Origin: Streptomyces cellulosae
Lineage (GTDB): Bacteria; Actinomycetota; Actinomycetes; Streptomycetales; Streptomycetaceae
NCBI GenBank assembly: GCA_014655195.1
Contig: BNBH01000032.1
Location: 19,987-83,986 of the forward strand
DNA: 64,000 bases
Reading direction: 5' to 3'
Of the stretch, positions 1 through 7,841 are shown piece after piece (the stretch's first letter is position 1; each line of letters begins with the position of its first letter). The notes beneath the pieces were generated by a model that was given only the letters and a program-made list of their open reading frames with translations, was not told where the DNA came from and ran no database searches. The translations under genes and the position numbers were made by a program.

Positions 1-1161
1 GCTGTGCGTGCGCGTGTAGAGCTGGTGCCGCCGGGTGGCCACGCTGTGCCGGAAGTGCCACTCCGCATCGCGGGGGCTGCCCAGGTCCCGCAGGGCGCAG
101 GCGGTCTCGTGGGCCAGGGACGCCTCGCCGAAGAAGGCGACCCTGTTCAGCACGTCGTCAGCACCGGCCTGCCCGAGGTCTTTCTCGGCGCGGCTGATGG
201 CCTTGAGTGTGCCGGGCCGGTCGCCGGTGGCGGCCAGGGCCCGGGCGTGAACGATGGCCAGGAGTGCCTTCTCCCGCGGGCTGGCCTGACCGTAGCGATG
301 GGGTTCCATGGAGGCTGCGGCCAGGTCGAGGGCCTGGCGGGGATGTCCGAGGTCGACTGCCTGGTGGGCCATCGCGCGCAGGATGTGGCCGCTGAGCGGT
401 CCGTCACCGGCTTCGGCGGCGAGCCGTACGGCGAGGGTGAGGTAGCGCTGGGCGGTGCGGTGCTCGGAGGCGTCGAAGGCCATCCAGCCGGCCAGGTAGG
501 TCATCTCCGCGATGGCCGAGTAGGTGTCCTGGCGGATCTGCTCGGTGGGGAAGCGGCTGGTCAGCAGCGGCGCGGCCTCGAACTTCAGGTGGGCGGCGAG
601 CGCGGTGCGGCCTGCGGCGCCTCCGCGCTGTTGGTCACGGGCCGAGAAGAAGGCGGTGGTCTGGCGGACGTCGTCGATGTCGGCCGTGGTGATGGTGCGG
701 GGCGAGGCCGCGGGCCGGGCCCGGGCCGTCTTGACGGCCTCGGTCCACCAGGAGGAGGCGGGCAGGGCGAGCCCGGTCACGGAGTAGGCGGCGCTTGCCA
801 GTACCTGGCGTCGGTGCATGTCGAGGTCGTCCATTCCCAGCTCGGCCAGCACGGTCAGGGCATCGACGCTCCAGTCGGAGCCGGCGTCCGGCCCTCCCTC
901 TGGCGCGGGCGGCAGCCCGATGTCGGCCAGGGTGATGCGGCGGCCGAGCTTGCGCGACAGCGTCTCGCAGAGGATATGGGGCGCCTGCCCGCTCGGGCGG
1001 GACCCCTGCAGCCACATGGAGACGTGCGAGCGCCCGACCGCCGTGAGCTCGGTTGCGCCGCATTGGGCGGCCACACGGACGAAGGCCGCTGCGGTCTGCT
1101 GCTGCGACCAGCCTGTCTCCGCGATCCTCTCGGCCAGAGCCTCATTGCGTGTACGGGCCAT
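1..1161 (-). CDS. Xre-type HTH regulator with TPR-like C-terminus (partial)
   Basis: The reverse frame is open from ATG 1161 (MARTRNEALAERIAETGWSQ) to the window edge, giving 387 codons; the C-terminus is missing. Residues 1-85 form a helix-turn-helix of the type seen in many Streptomyces regulators (VGRSHVSMWLQGSRPSG as turn and recognition helix). The rest is helical with TPR-like repeats, for example YLTLAVRLAAEAGDGPLSGH. By family this is a cytoplasmic DNA-binding regulator whose TPR part may sense a ligand or peptide; its target is unknown. It is divergent from the gene at 1346, and the gap between them contains a tandem 9-bp repeat that could be its operator. Family assignment is good; function is inferred. 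Confidence 0.8.
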   Translation of the reverse strand, partial: MARTRNEALAERIAETGWSQQQTAAAFVRVAAQCGATELTAVGRSHVSMWLQGSRPSGQAPHILCETLSRKLGRRITLADIGLPPAPEGGPDAGSDWSVDALTVLAELGMDDLDMHRRQVLASAAYSVTGLALPASSWWTEAVKTARARPAASPRTITTADIDDVRQTTAFFSARDQQRGGAAGRTALAAHLKFEAAPLLTSRFPTEQIRQDTYSAIAEMTYLAGWMAFDASEHRTAQRYLTLAVRLAAEAGDGPLSGHILRAMAHQAVDLGHPRQALDLAAASMEPHRYGQASPREKALLAIVHARALAATGDRPGTLKAISRAEKDLGQAGADDVLNRVAFFGEASLAHETACALRDLGSPRDAEWHFRHSVATRRHQLYTRTHS

Positions 1162-1187
1162 GGGGTGCCCCTCAGTTCCGGAACGAT

Positions 1188-1205
1188 CTTTGGCAGCTTT
1201 GGCAG
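1188..1205. repeat. Tandem 9-bp direct repeat in divergent promoter region
   Basis: CTTTGGCAG occurs twice head to tail in the 184-bp gap between the minus-strand regulator (start 1161) and the plus-strand gene (start 1346). Its position fits an operator or activator site, possibly for the neighbouring regulator. Only the repeat itself is seen; binding is inferred. Confidence 0.4.
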
Positions 1206-1345
1206 CCTTCCCCGTCGCCTGGGGATATCCGCTGCCGGTGTTTCACGGTTCGCTCAACGTAGCTCCGCAGCCCGCCTGTTCGAGGGTGTGTGGATCACTC
1301 CGGCACCTGTTTTCGGCCTTTTCTACTCGACCGAGGAGTTCTGTG

Positions 1346-1873
1346 ATGACTGTGTGGCCGTCCGCCCGCTCTGCCTCGGTGGCCACCGTCTCGCCCGCCC
1401 GGGCGCGACACAGAGGCGGGAGCCGCACCAAGGTCGCGGCCGGCCGCGATGGTGCCGCTGCGGCCGCCGAGACCGTCGCGCTGGTGCTCGGCGAGGACTC
1501 ACCCCTGCCGGAAACCGACCAGGATGTAGCGGACCTGGTGTTCCGGCTGCGTGGACACGTCATGCAGTTGGGGGCCGGCTTGCCGCCCTCGCACGCGGCA
1601 CTGCTCGAGCGCGCACAGAAGATCAGCGGTACGGAGATCCCGCACGGGTATGTGCCCTCCCGGGTGTACCTGCGCCAGCTCGCCGAGGCCACGCGCGAAC
1701 TCCTCGAGGCCCCGCGGCACACCGGAGCGGCCGCGAAGGGCGACGACCTCGCCAGAGGGTTGTCCGGGCGATTCGCAGGCCTGCGACTGCCCAGCCGCGC
1801 CACGATCCGCATCACCGTGTTCGTCGTCGCGATGGCCGTCCTGATCTACGCCGGATCGGGGCCGCGGCCTTGA
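1346..1873 (+). CDS. Hypothetical protein with C-terminal membrane anchor (DUF6415-like)
   Basis: 175 aa. ATG 1346 is preceded by GAGGAG at 1332-1337; longer upstream reading lacks coding codon use. The centre (ETVALVLGEDSPLPETDQD, then a leucine- and arginine-rich helix) resembles Streptomyces proteins annotated DUF6415, recalled rather than searched. Unlike a soluble form it ends in a hydrophobic helix, ITVFVVAMAVLIYAG, within the last 25 residues, suggesting a tail anchor. Its stop TGA shares one base with the next ATG, so translation of the two small membrane proteins is coupled. No enzymatic motif is seen and the function is unknown. Confidence 0.65.
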   Translation: MTVWPSARSASVATVSPARARHRGGSRTKVAAGRDGAAAAAETVALVLGEDSPLPETDQDVADLVFRLRGHVMQLGAGLPPSHAALLERAQKISGTEIPHGYVPSRVYLRQLAEATRELLEAPRHTGAAAKGDDLARGLSGRFAGLRLPSRATIRITVFVVAMAVLIYAGSGPRP

Positions 1874-2049
1874 TGACAGGATCTGGGCTGATCCTCACCG
1901 GCCTCATTGTGACCGCCATGGGTGTGCTCGTCGTTCTCGGCCCGAAAGCACGACGCCCGTCTCCGCCTGTTCCGGCCCGTGAGCCCACGACAGAGCCGTG
2001 GCAGGGACCCAACCCGTCCGACTGCTCCGAGCCGCGCGACTTGTCCTGA
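1873..2049 (+). CDS. Small single-span membrane protein
   Basis: 58 aa, starting MTGSGLILTGLIVTAMGVLV. One hydrophobic helix covers residues 4-23, followed by a positive, proline-rich tail. Its start overlaps the stop of the preceding membrane-anchored protein (TGATG). Codon use has G/C third positions like its neighbours, so it is probably expressed. The two may form a small membrane pair. No family was recognised. Confidence 0.5.
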   Translation: MTGSGLILTGLIVTAMGVLVVLGPKARRPSPPVPAREPTTEPWQGPNPSDCSEPRDLS

Positions 2050-2085
2050 CCTGTCCGACCGACCCCCGCGAAGGGCCGAACTGCC

Positions 2086-3006
2086 ATGCTCCATGCCGTT
2101 CCGTCGCCGCCCCTTGAGGTGCCGCAGGCTCCTGCCCGGATCGTGACGGGCCTATACCTGCGATGCCTACGAGAGGCGAACGGCGTCCTGCTCAAGGAGG
2201 TTGCCGCTGCCGCACGGGTGTCCACGTCGGCCGTCAGCCGGTGGGAGCGGGCAGAGTCGCCCATACCGCGGGACGCGCTGCGGACGCTGCTGCAGCGATA
2301 CGGCGTGGCGAGGAAGCAGACCGAGTTCCTGGTGCGGCACATGCCCCTTCAAAGCTACGGCCGTGGCCAATGTGCGCCGCAGGGCCTCGCCTCCCGGGCC
2401 CCGCACGACCACTGGGCCGACGTGGCCGACGACGAGGCGGCGGCCCGCTACATCGCCGTGATGCGGCAAGCGAGCAAGGTCGTTCAGTTCTGCGAAGTGG
2501 TGCCCGCCGGGTTGCGCACCCCGGCGTACCAGAACCTCATGCTGAATCCCGATGTCTGTGTCGTCCCCGATGAGCCCGTGCTCGGGATGCCGTCGTGGGT
2601 GCACCAGGTCCCCTGGGCCGCGAAGCAGCAGCGGACGGTGCTGCTGGATGAGAGGCTGCTGACAAATGGCGGCAGCCAGGCGGCGGCCGTGGCCGCTCAG
2701 TTGCGGCATCTGGCCAGCCTCGTGAGTGCGGAGGATCCCCGCGGCGGCGACCTGGTTGTCCGTATCCTGCCGCTGAGCCGGCTCTTGTTCGTGCACACGG
2801 TCGGCTCGGTCACCGAGGTATCCCTGCACGGACACCGCATGGTGGTCAGCATCGGTCTCTTCCCCACCTACGAGACCGGCTCCCGGGTTGCCCAGGTCGT
2901 CAGCGCTGGGCTGCGGGAGGCCGTAGAGGCTGCTTGGAGCCGCGAGGAAACGTACGAGGGGCTCGTGCGCGCCGCTGAGGCCATGGAGCGGAGGGCCGCT
3001 TCGTGA
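2086..3006 (+). CDS. Xre-family regulator, HTH plus DUF5753 (Scr1 type)
   Basis: 306 aa. ATG 2086 has GAAGGG upstream. Residues about 20-75 are an Xre/cI HTH (VAAAARVSTSAVSRWERAES, LRTLLQRYGV). The remainder matches the DUF5753 region typical of Scr1-like Streptomyces regulators: VVQFCEVVPAGLRTPAYQN, then VRILPLSR and the late segment EVSLHGHRMVV. Such proteins often sit beside a small DUF397 protein and an anti-sigma-like ATPase and affect development or antibiotic genes; here the following gene is a different small protein. It opens a tightly packed operon whose next start (GTG 3003) overlaps its stop. Confidence 0.85.
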   Translation: MLHAVPSPPLEVPQAPARIVTGLYLRCLREANGVLLKEVAAAARVSTSAVSRWERAESPIPRDALRTLLQRYGVARKQTEFLVRHMPLQSYGRGQCAPQGLASRAPHDHWADVADDEAAARYIAVMRQASKVVQFCEVVPAGLRTPAYQNLMLNPDVCVVPDEPVLGMPSWVHQVPWAAKQQRTVLLDERLLTNGGSQAAAVAAQLRHLASLVSAEDPRGGDLVVRILPLSRLLFVHTVGSVTEVSLHGHRMVVSIGLFPTYETGSRVAQVVSAGLREAVEAAWSREETYEGLVRAAEAMERRAAS

Positions 3007-3242
3007 CCGTCGCCCGACTGCTTGCGGTCCTGCTCGGCGCCGCGCCCGCTGAGCATCCCATGACCCGGCTGCTCGTCCTCGACGAGGAGGCCCTCGCCCG
3101 GCGTGTCCGTCCCTCGCCTCACCACGACAGCGACGGCCCCGAGATCCGGCAGCCCGAGCGCACGCTTCCCGGCATGGGGGCTGCGGGCATGACACCCCGC
3201 GCCTGCGCCTTCCTTGCCTCGGCTAGAGGCCGCACGTCATGA
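3003..3242 (+). CDS. Small conserved-looking hypothetical protein
   Basis: 79 aa from GTG 3003, overlapping the upstream regulator's stop by 4 nt (GTGA). Third codon positions are almost all G or C, supporting real coding. It starts MTVARLLAVLLGAAPAEHPM and includes the acidic stretch LLVLDEEALARRV. No membrane segment longer than about 12 residues and no known domain was recognised. By position it belongs to the regulator operon. The function cannot be stated. Confidence 0.5.
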   Translation: MTVARLLAVLLGAAPAEHPMTRLLVLDEEALARRVRPSPHHDSDGPEIRQPERTLPGMGAAGMTPRACAFLASARGRTS

Positions 3243-3510
3243 CCGCGATGCTGCACCGACCGGGACCCGGCGACGACCTGGAGCACCACCCTGCAGGTCT
3301 GGCTACGCATCAGACGTCGGCCGGGCTCCCCGGACACGGATCCGCTGGTCCCGCGATCGCGCGGTGTGCCACAACGTCGTCTGGGGCGCCGAACCCCCGC
3401 AAGTGGGCGACCGGGCGCGCGGCCGGTTCTGCGGCTACAGCGAGACGGCGATCAACGACTTCCTCTCCAGCTTCCCGTATGTACAGGAGATGCCCGATGC
3501 CTCCGCATGA
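3239..3510 (+). pseudogene. Small gene disrupted by apparent frameshifts
   Basis: The coding signal (G/C-rich third positions and sensible residues) moves between frames. It starts at ATG 3239 in one frame (MTAMLHRPGP), continues in a second as TTWSTTLQVWLRIRRRPG (about 3286-3345), and finishes in a third as RAVCHNVVWGAEPPQVGDR to DASA at 3510. Joined, this gives a plausible protein of about 90 aa. The last 14 nt overlap the next gene's start, the arrangement of an intact coupled gene. Either the gene carries two indels or the assembly has errors here. No family recognised. Confidence 0.5.
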
Positions 3511-4447
3511 CCTCGACCACGAGGCCGGTTCCCTGAACCTGAGGCTGTGCCGTCCGCTGCCCGGGGGGCCCGCCGGCCCGTACGACAGCGACGATTGGAC
3601 TCAACACCCCGCCGTCGCCCGGGTCACCGACTACCTCATGGGCGGGACCGACAACTACGAGGTCGACCGGGAGTTCGCCCAGCGGCTCCTGGCCGTTGCC
3701 CCGCCATTGCGGGCCATGGTGCAGATCAGCGGTGAGTTCCGGCCCCGGGCCGTGGCCGTGCTCGCACACGAGCTGCGGATCGGCCAGTTCATCGAGCTGG
3801 GGTGCGGCCTGCCCTCGTACGGCCTGCCGTCCACGCGGCAGTCCCGGGAGAGCAGATTCCCTTGGCCGGCCCACACCTATGACGTCGCGCGGGTGTTCCA
3901 TGACAATCCTCGGGTCGTCTATGTGGACAACGACCCCCGCGTAGCGGGTCACGCCAACGTCAGCCTGGCCGAAGAGCCCGGCACCCGGCACCTGCACGCC
4001 GACGCCCGTGACGTAACCGCGCTGCTCGCCTCGGACGCCTGCCGGGTCCTCGACTTCGACCAACCCATCGCCGCCCTCGCACACGACCTCCTGCCGTGGA
4101 TGGACGACGCTGACGCTGCCGAGATGATGCACGCGCTGCGCGAGCAGCTCCCGGCCGGCAGCGCCATCTCGGTGACCCACGCGACCACTGACGTGGCGCC
4201 CGAGACGATGGTGGCGCTCGTCGGGCACTACGCGGAGGTCGGCATCCTCTACCGGCCGAGGACGCTGCAGCAGATCCAGTCGCTGCTCGGTCCATGGACC
4301 ATCCTCTCGCCCGGCGTCCTGCCGACCGGCCTGTGGCGCCGGGACCAGAAACTTCCGCCCGGCATGGGCCCCTCGGCGGAGAAGAGCCACCGCTTGCCCC
4401 CGGGTGACTACTCCCACGCCTACGCCGCCATCATCACCGCCCCGTAA
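3497..4447 (+). CDS. SAM-dependent methyltransferase (DUF574/Methyltransf_19 type)
   Basis: 316 aa. ATG 3497 is chosen because CAGGAG lies 7 nt upstream and because DUF574 proteins start shortly before the signature VARVTDYLMGGTDNYEVDRE, here at residues 38-57. Motif I is degenerate (QFIELGCGLPSYG), followed by RVVYVDNDP and HLHADARDV, matching the SAM-binding order of this family. The family is abundant in Streptomyces, frequently near Scr1-type regulators, and its substrate is unknown. The start overlaps the end of the frameshifted small gene. Confidence 0.85.
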   Translation: MPPHDLDHEAGSLNLRLCRPLPGGPAGPYDSDDWTQHPAVARVTDYLMGGTDNYEVDREFAQRLLAVAPPLRAMVQISGEFRPRAVAVLAHELRIGQFIELGCGLPSYGLPSTRQSRESRFPWPAHTYDVARVFHDNPRVVYVDNDPRVAGHANVSLAEEPGTRHLHADARDVTALLASDACRVLDFDQPIAALAHDLLPWMDDADAAEMMHALREQLPAGSAISVTHATTDVAPETMVALVGHYAEVGILYRPRTLQQIQSLLGPWTILSPGVLPTGLWRRDQKLPPGMGPSAEKSHRLPPGDYSHAYAAIITAP

Positions 4448-4461
4448 CCCAAGGAACTGTC

Positions 4462-4662
4462 ATGTGTATCCACGAGCCGCGCTGCCCCGGCGCCGAGGCC
4501 GCCGACCGCGAGGCCGCGCGCCTGACCGCGCACCGCCCTGAGCAGGGCTGGAGCCTGCTGTGCAACGGCGTCCTGCTCTTCGAGGACACCGGTGAGCTCC
4601 TCCCCGACGGGCAGGTCGTCGCCCCGCACCGCGCCATGCCCGCCAAGGCGGTGGCCGCGTGA
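4462..4662 (+). CDS. DUF5999 family protein
   Basis: 66 aa, MCIHEPRCPGAEAADREAAR, ending in a GEL-LPDGQVVAPHR block. This cysteine-containing start and the core WSLLCNGVLLFEDTGELLPD are characteristic of DUF5999, a short protein found throughout Streptomyces. AAGGAA lies just upstream of the ATG. The stop overlaps the start of the glycosidase gene (GTGA). The biochemical role of the family is not known to me; Cys2 and Cys8 might bind metal. Confidence 0.85.
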   Translation: MCIHEPRCPGAEAADREAARLTAHRPEQGWSLLCNGVLLFEDTGELLPDGQVVAPHRAMPAKAVAA

Positions 4663-6527
4663 GCCTCATCCCCGCCCCCCGCAAGCCCGCCGAGACCCCC
4701 CTGCCGAGACGGCGTGCGGGCCGGATCGAGGACCATGCCTACCTCGGCAACATGCGCACCGGCGCGCTGGTCGACCGGGACGGCAGCATCTCGTGGATGG
4801 GCCTGCCGCGCTTCGACTCCAAGGCGCACTTCACCAGCATCCTGGGGACCGAGGAGCATGGACTGTGGCGCATCGGCCCCGTCGGCCCGGACGGCGCTGC
4901 GCCCGCGGCGGACCGGCGGCGCTACCTCGAAGACACCCTCATCCTCGAGTCCGTCTGGACCACCGAGGCCGGCACCGTCAAGCTGCTCGACTTCATGCCC
5001 ACCACCGGCGACGCGGCGCAGCTGGTCCGCATCGTCCAAGGCGTCAGCGGCCGCGTCGCCATGCGCTCCGTTCTGCGGGCGCGGACGGGCTACGGACGCA
5101 CGACGCCGCAACTCGTCTTCGGCGGGCGCCGGGTGAGCGCCAGCCTGGACGAGGGCAGGCTGTGGCTCGACGCGGACGTCCACCTCGGCGCGCGCGGCGA
5201 TGACCTGCACTCCGAGTTCGCCGTGTCCGAGGGCGAGCAGGTGGCCTTCACTCTGTCGTGGCAGCCGGACCAGGCCACCCCGCCGCTGCCCGCGCCCGCC
5301 GCCCTGCTGCGGCAGACCGCGGACTTCTGGACCACCTGGGCCTCGCGCTGCACCCACACCGGCGCCCGCCGCGACGAGGTCATCCGTTCGCTGATCGTGC
5401 TCAAGGCGCTCACCTACGAGCCGACCGGCGCCATGGTGGCCGCCCCCAGCGTCTCGCTGCCCGAGGAGATCGGCGGCACCCGCAACTGGTCCTACGTGTA
5501 CTGCTGGCTGCGCGACTCCGCGTTCGCCGCCGAAGTCCTTGCCGAGTTCGGCTACCGGCAGGAGGTGCAGGACTGGATCGGCTGGCTCACCACCGTCATC
5601 GGCGACGACTTCGACAACCTGCAGATCATGTACGGAGTCGGTGGCGAGCGGGACCTGGCCGAGGAGGAACTCGACTGGCTGCCCGGCCACGCCGGTTCCC
5701 GTCCGGTACGGATCGGCAACGGCGCGGCGGGGCAGCTCCAACTCGACGTGTTCGGCGAAGTCGTCTGCGCCCTGTACAAGGCGCAGCAGCACTATCCGGA
5801 CCTGGCGCCGGCGGTGGCACCGCTCATCACCGGGCTCGTCCGGTGCGTGGCGAAGCTGTGGCGGGAGCCGGACGAGGGGATCTGGGAGATCCGCGGACCG
5901 CGCCGTCACTTCGTCCACTCCAAGGTCATGGCCTGGGCAGCCCTCGACCGGGCCGTCCGGTTCACCGAGGCCGGCCACATGGACGGGCCGCTGGAGCACT
6001 GGCGCGCGCTGCGCGACGAGATCCACCGGGATGTCTGCGAGAAGGGCTACGACCCGCAGCGCAACACCTTCACCCAGTACTACGGCTCCACCGAGCTGGA
6101 CGCCGCCGTCCTGCACGCCCTGCTCTCCGGTTTCCTGCCCGCCGACGACAAGCGGGCCATCGGCACCATCGAAGCGGTCCAGCGGGATCTGTCCATCAAG
6201 GGCGGCTACCTGCTGCGCTACCGCACCAGCGACGACGGGCCGGGCGTCGACGGCCTGACCGGCCACGAGGGCACCTTCCTGATCGGGCTGGGCTGGCAGA
6301 CCGTCTGCCTCCGGCGCATCGGGCGGACCGACGAGGCTGAGATTCTCACCCACGCGCTGCTCCATGCCCGCAACGACGTCGGACTCCTCTCCGAGGAGTG
6401 GGACCCGCACGCCGAGCAGCAGCTCGGGAACTTCCCGCAGGCCTTCTCGCACACCGCGGCGCTCCTGGTGCTGGCGGCCGCGCCCACCGCAGCGGAGCAG
6501 GACTCGGCGGAGGTGGCCGTCCCGTGA
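4659..6527 (+). CDS. Glycoside hydrolase family 15 protein (glucoamylase/trehalase-like)
   Basis: 622 aa, full length for bacterial cytoplasmic GH15 enzymes. The N-terminal beta domain has IEDHAYLGNMRTGALVDRDG; the (alpha/alpha)6 catalytic domain shows RNWSYVYCWLRDSAFAAEVL, the catalytic-acid region EEELDWLPGHAG, and the base region GHEGTFLIGLGW, followed by GNFPQAFSHTAALL. By family it hydrolyses terminal alpha-1,4 or trehalose-type glucosidic bonds; trehalase activity is common among actinobacterial members. There is no signal peptide. GTG 4659 overlaps the DUF5999 stop, and GTG 6524 of the next gene overlaps its own stop. Confidence 0.9.
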   Translation: MSLIPAPRKPAETPLPRRRAGRIEDHAYLGNMRTGALVDRDGSISWMGLPRFDSKAHFTSILGTEEHGLWRIGPVGPDGAAPAADRRRYLEDTLILESVWTTEAGTVKLLDFMPTTGDAAQLVRIVQGVSGRVAMRSVLRARTGYGRTTPQLVFGGRRVSASLDEGRLWLDADVHLGARGDDLHSEFAVSEGEQVAFTLSWQPDQATPPLPAPAALLRQTADFWTTWASRCTHTGARRDEVIRSLIVLKALTYEPTGAMVAAPSVSLPEEIGGTRNWSYVYCWLRDSAFAAEVLAEFGYRQEVQDWIGWLTTVIGDDFDNLQIMYGVGGERDLAEEELDWLPGHAGSRPVRIGNGAAGQLQLDVFGEVVCALYKAQQHYPDLAPAVAPLITGLVRCVAKLWREPDEGIWEIRGPRRHFVHSKVMAWAALDRAVRFTEAGHMDGPLEHWRALRDEIHRDVCEKGYDPQRNTFTQYYGSTELDAAVLHALLSGFLPADDKRAIGTIEAVQRDLSIKGGYLLRYRTSDDGPGVDGLTGHEGTFLIGLGWQTVCLRRIGRTDEAEILTHALLHARNDVGLLSEEWDPHAEQQLGNFPQAFSHTAALLVLAAAPTAAEQDSAEVAVP

Positions 6528-7117
6528 AGGCCCTGAACCCCCCGGCGTACGCGCCGTACGACACCGTCCCCGCACGCCGGCTGTCGGCGGGAGTTCTCGT
6601 GCCGTGCCGGGCAGCGGCCGGGTCTGCCGTCCTCGTCCGACCGCCAGTGAAGATGGTGCGGTGGCTGCGGAACGCCCTCCACACGGGCGTCTACCTCGCC
6701 ACACTCCGTCTGCCCGTCGGCATCGTCGCGTGGGTGTACGAGCGCCGGTCTCGGGCTCGGCGGCGCCTTGCCACGGACAGTGAGCCGCTCCTGTCCCTCT
6801 TATGGGTCGGCGCTGTCATCGGCGGCCTGGTGCTGGTCGTCGTGATCACCGCTGGCGATGCCGCCGCCACACCCGCTGCAACGATCACACCGGCCTCGGA
6901 CCCCCTCGCTACCGAAGAGCAGTCGCCTCACGCGGCGACCAATGCCGCGGCGGCACCTGGCGGCACCAACCACACTCCCGATGACGGAAGGCCACAAGCC
7001 CCTACTTCCGCGAGCGGGCAGTCCCGGGGAACGACGTCCTTCTCGGTGCAGTCTGCGCGATCGCTGTATCCGGCCCGTACGCCGCGCTCCCCCAGCACAC
7101 TCAGGAGATCAGCATGA
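6524..7117 (+). CDS. Hypothetical membrane protein
   Basis: 197 aa from GTG 6524 (overlapping the GH15 stop). One strong hydrophobic helix, LLSLLWVGAVIGGLVLVVVI, lies near residues 88-107, preceded by a very basic stretch (RRSRARRRLA) and followed by an Ala/Thr/Pro-rich tail of low complexity. The topology suggests the basic end faces the cytoplasm and the tail lies outside. Third positions are G/C-biased throughout. Its ATGA junction with the next methyltransferase places it in the same operon. No family recognised. Confidence 0.55.
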   Translation: MKALNPPAYAPYDTVPARRLSAGVLVPCRAAAGSAVLVRPPVKMVRWLRNALHTGVYLATLRLPVGIVAWVYERRSRARRRLATDSEPLLSLLWVGAVIGGLVLVVVITAGDAAATPAATITPASDPLATEEQSPHAATNAAAAPGGTNHTPDDGRPQAPTSASGQSRGTTSFSVQSARSLYPARTPRSPSTLRRSA

Positions 7118-7713
7118 CCAGGACGGCCGTACCGTCCTTGACGGCCGAGGACTGGAATGACCTCTATGCCTCCGGACGTGTGGCACCCCGGCTCATCGGC
7201 GACGGTGAACGCCGGGCCGCCCACAGCAGGTTGTCCCTGGTCCGCGGTATGCGTGCGGTCGATCTTGGCTGCGGCACCGGGAAGTGGACACGACAGCTCG
7301 CGGCCTGGGGCCTGGACACGATCGGCTTGGACTTCTCCCAGGTCGCCCTGGAGCAGGCCTGCGCTGCAGTGAGCCGCGCCCGCTACGAGCTGTGGGACAT
7401 CGACAACAACGCGACGTCCGGCCTGCTACTTCCGGGCAGCGTCGACATCGTTTCCTGTCGGCTCTCCTTCTCGTTCTTCGACCGATCCCGGCTGCTGCCG
7501 AACGTGCAGCGGTGGCTGGCCCCGCGAGGTCGGCTCTACATCCTCACGGACGTCGCCGATCAGCACGACGGGCAGCTCCCTCCGTACGAGTGCGCAATGA
7601 CCGAGGAGGAGATCTCGTCCCTCGGCAACGACGGCTGGCATGTGCGGAACATGTTCCGGCTCAACCGGCGGGCGGGGATCGTCCTCCAACCTTCCGGACC
7701 GCCTGGGCCGTGA
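7114..7713 (+). CDS. Class I SAM-dependent methyltransferase
   Basis: 199 aa. Motif I is RAVDLGCGTGKWTRQLA (residues about 47-63), motif II TIGLDFSQ, then YELWDIDN and a motif IV region VDIVSCRLSFSFFD; this is the Methyltransf_25/11 fold. The substrate is unknown. It starts with an ATGA overlap to the membrane protein and closes the operon; a gap of about 128 bp follows before the next start. Alternative short versions are unlikely because the N-terminal LTAEDWNDLYASGR is typical of small methyltransferases. Confidence 0.85.
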   Translation: MTRTAVPSLTAEDWNDLYASGRVAPRLIGDGERRAAHSRLSLVRGMRAVDLGCGTGKWTRQLAAWGLDTIGLDFSQVALEQACAAVSRARYELWDIDNNATSGLLLPGSVDIVSCRLSFSFFDRSRLLPNVQRWLAPRGRLYILTDVADQHDGQLPPYECAMTEEEISSLGNDGWHVRNMFRLNRRAGIVLQPSGPPGP

Positions 7714-7841
7714 AGCCCCTTCCCACCGCGGGGCGCGCCAGATCCCGAGCAGCCCTGCCGATCGTTCCGCGGAGAGGAAGCGTCACCTTCCCACGCGGGC
7801 CCCTGTACTTGATCGACACCCATGAAGAAAGGCAGGTCCCC

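Noticed and set aside
4..2049. Long plus-strand open frame of about 680 codons
   Set aside because: It runs antisense to the TPR regulator and then through two other genes; its residues are Arg/Gly/Pro-rich and third-position bias is absent. Only the last 58 codons (1873-2049) form a credible small protein.
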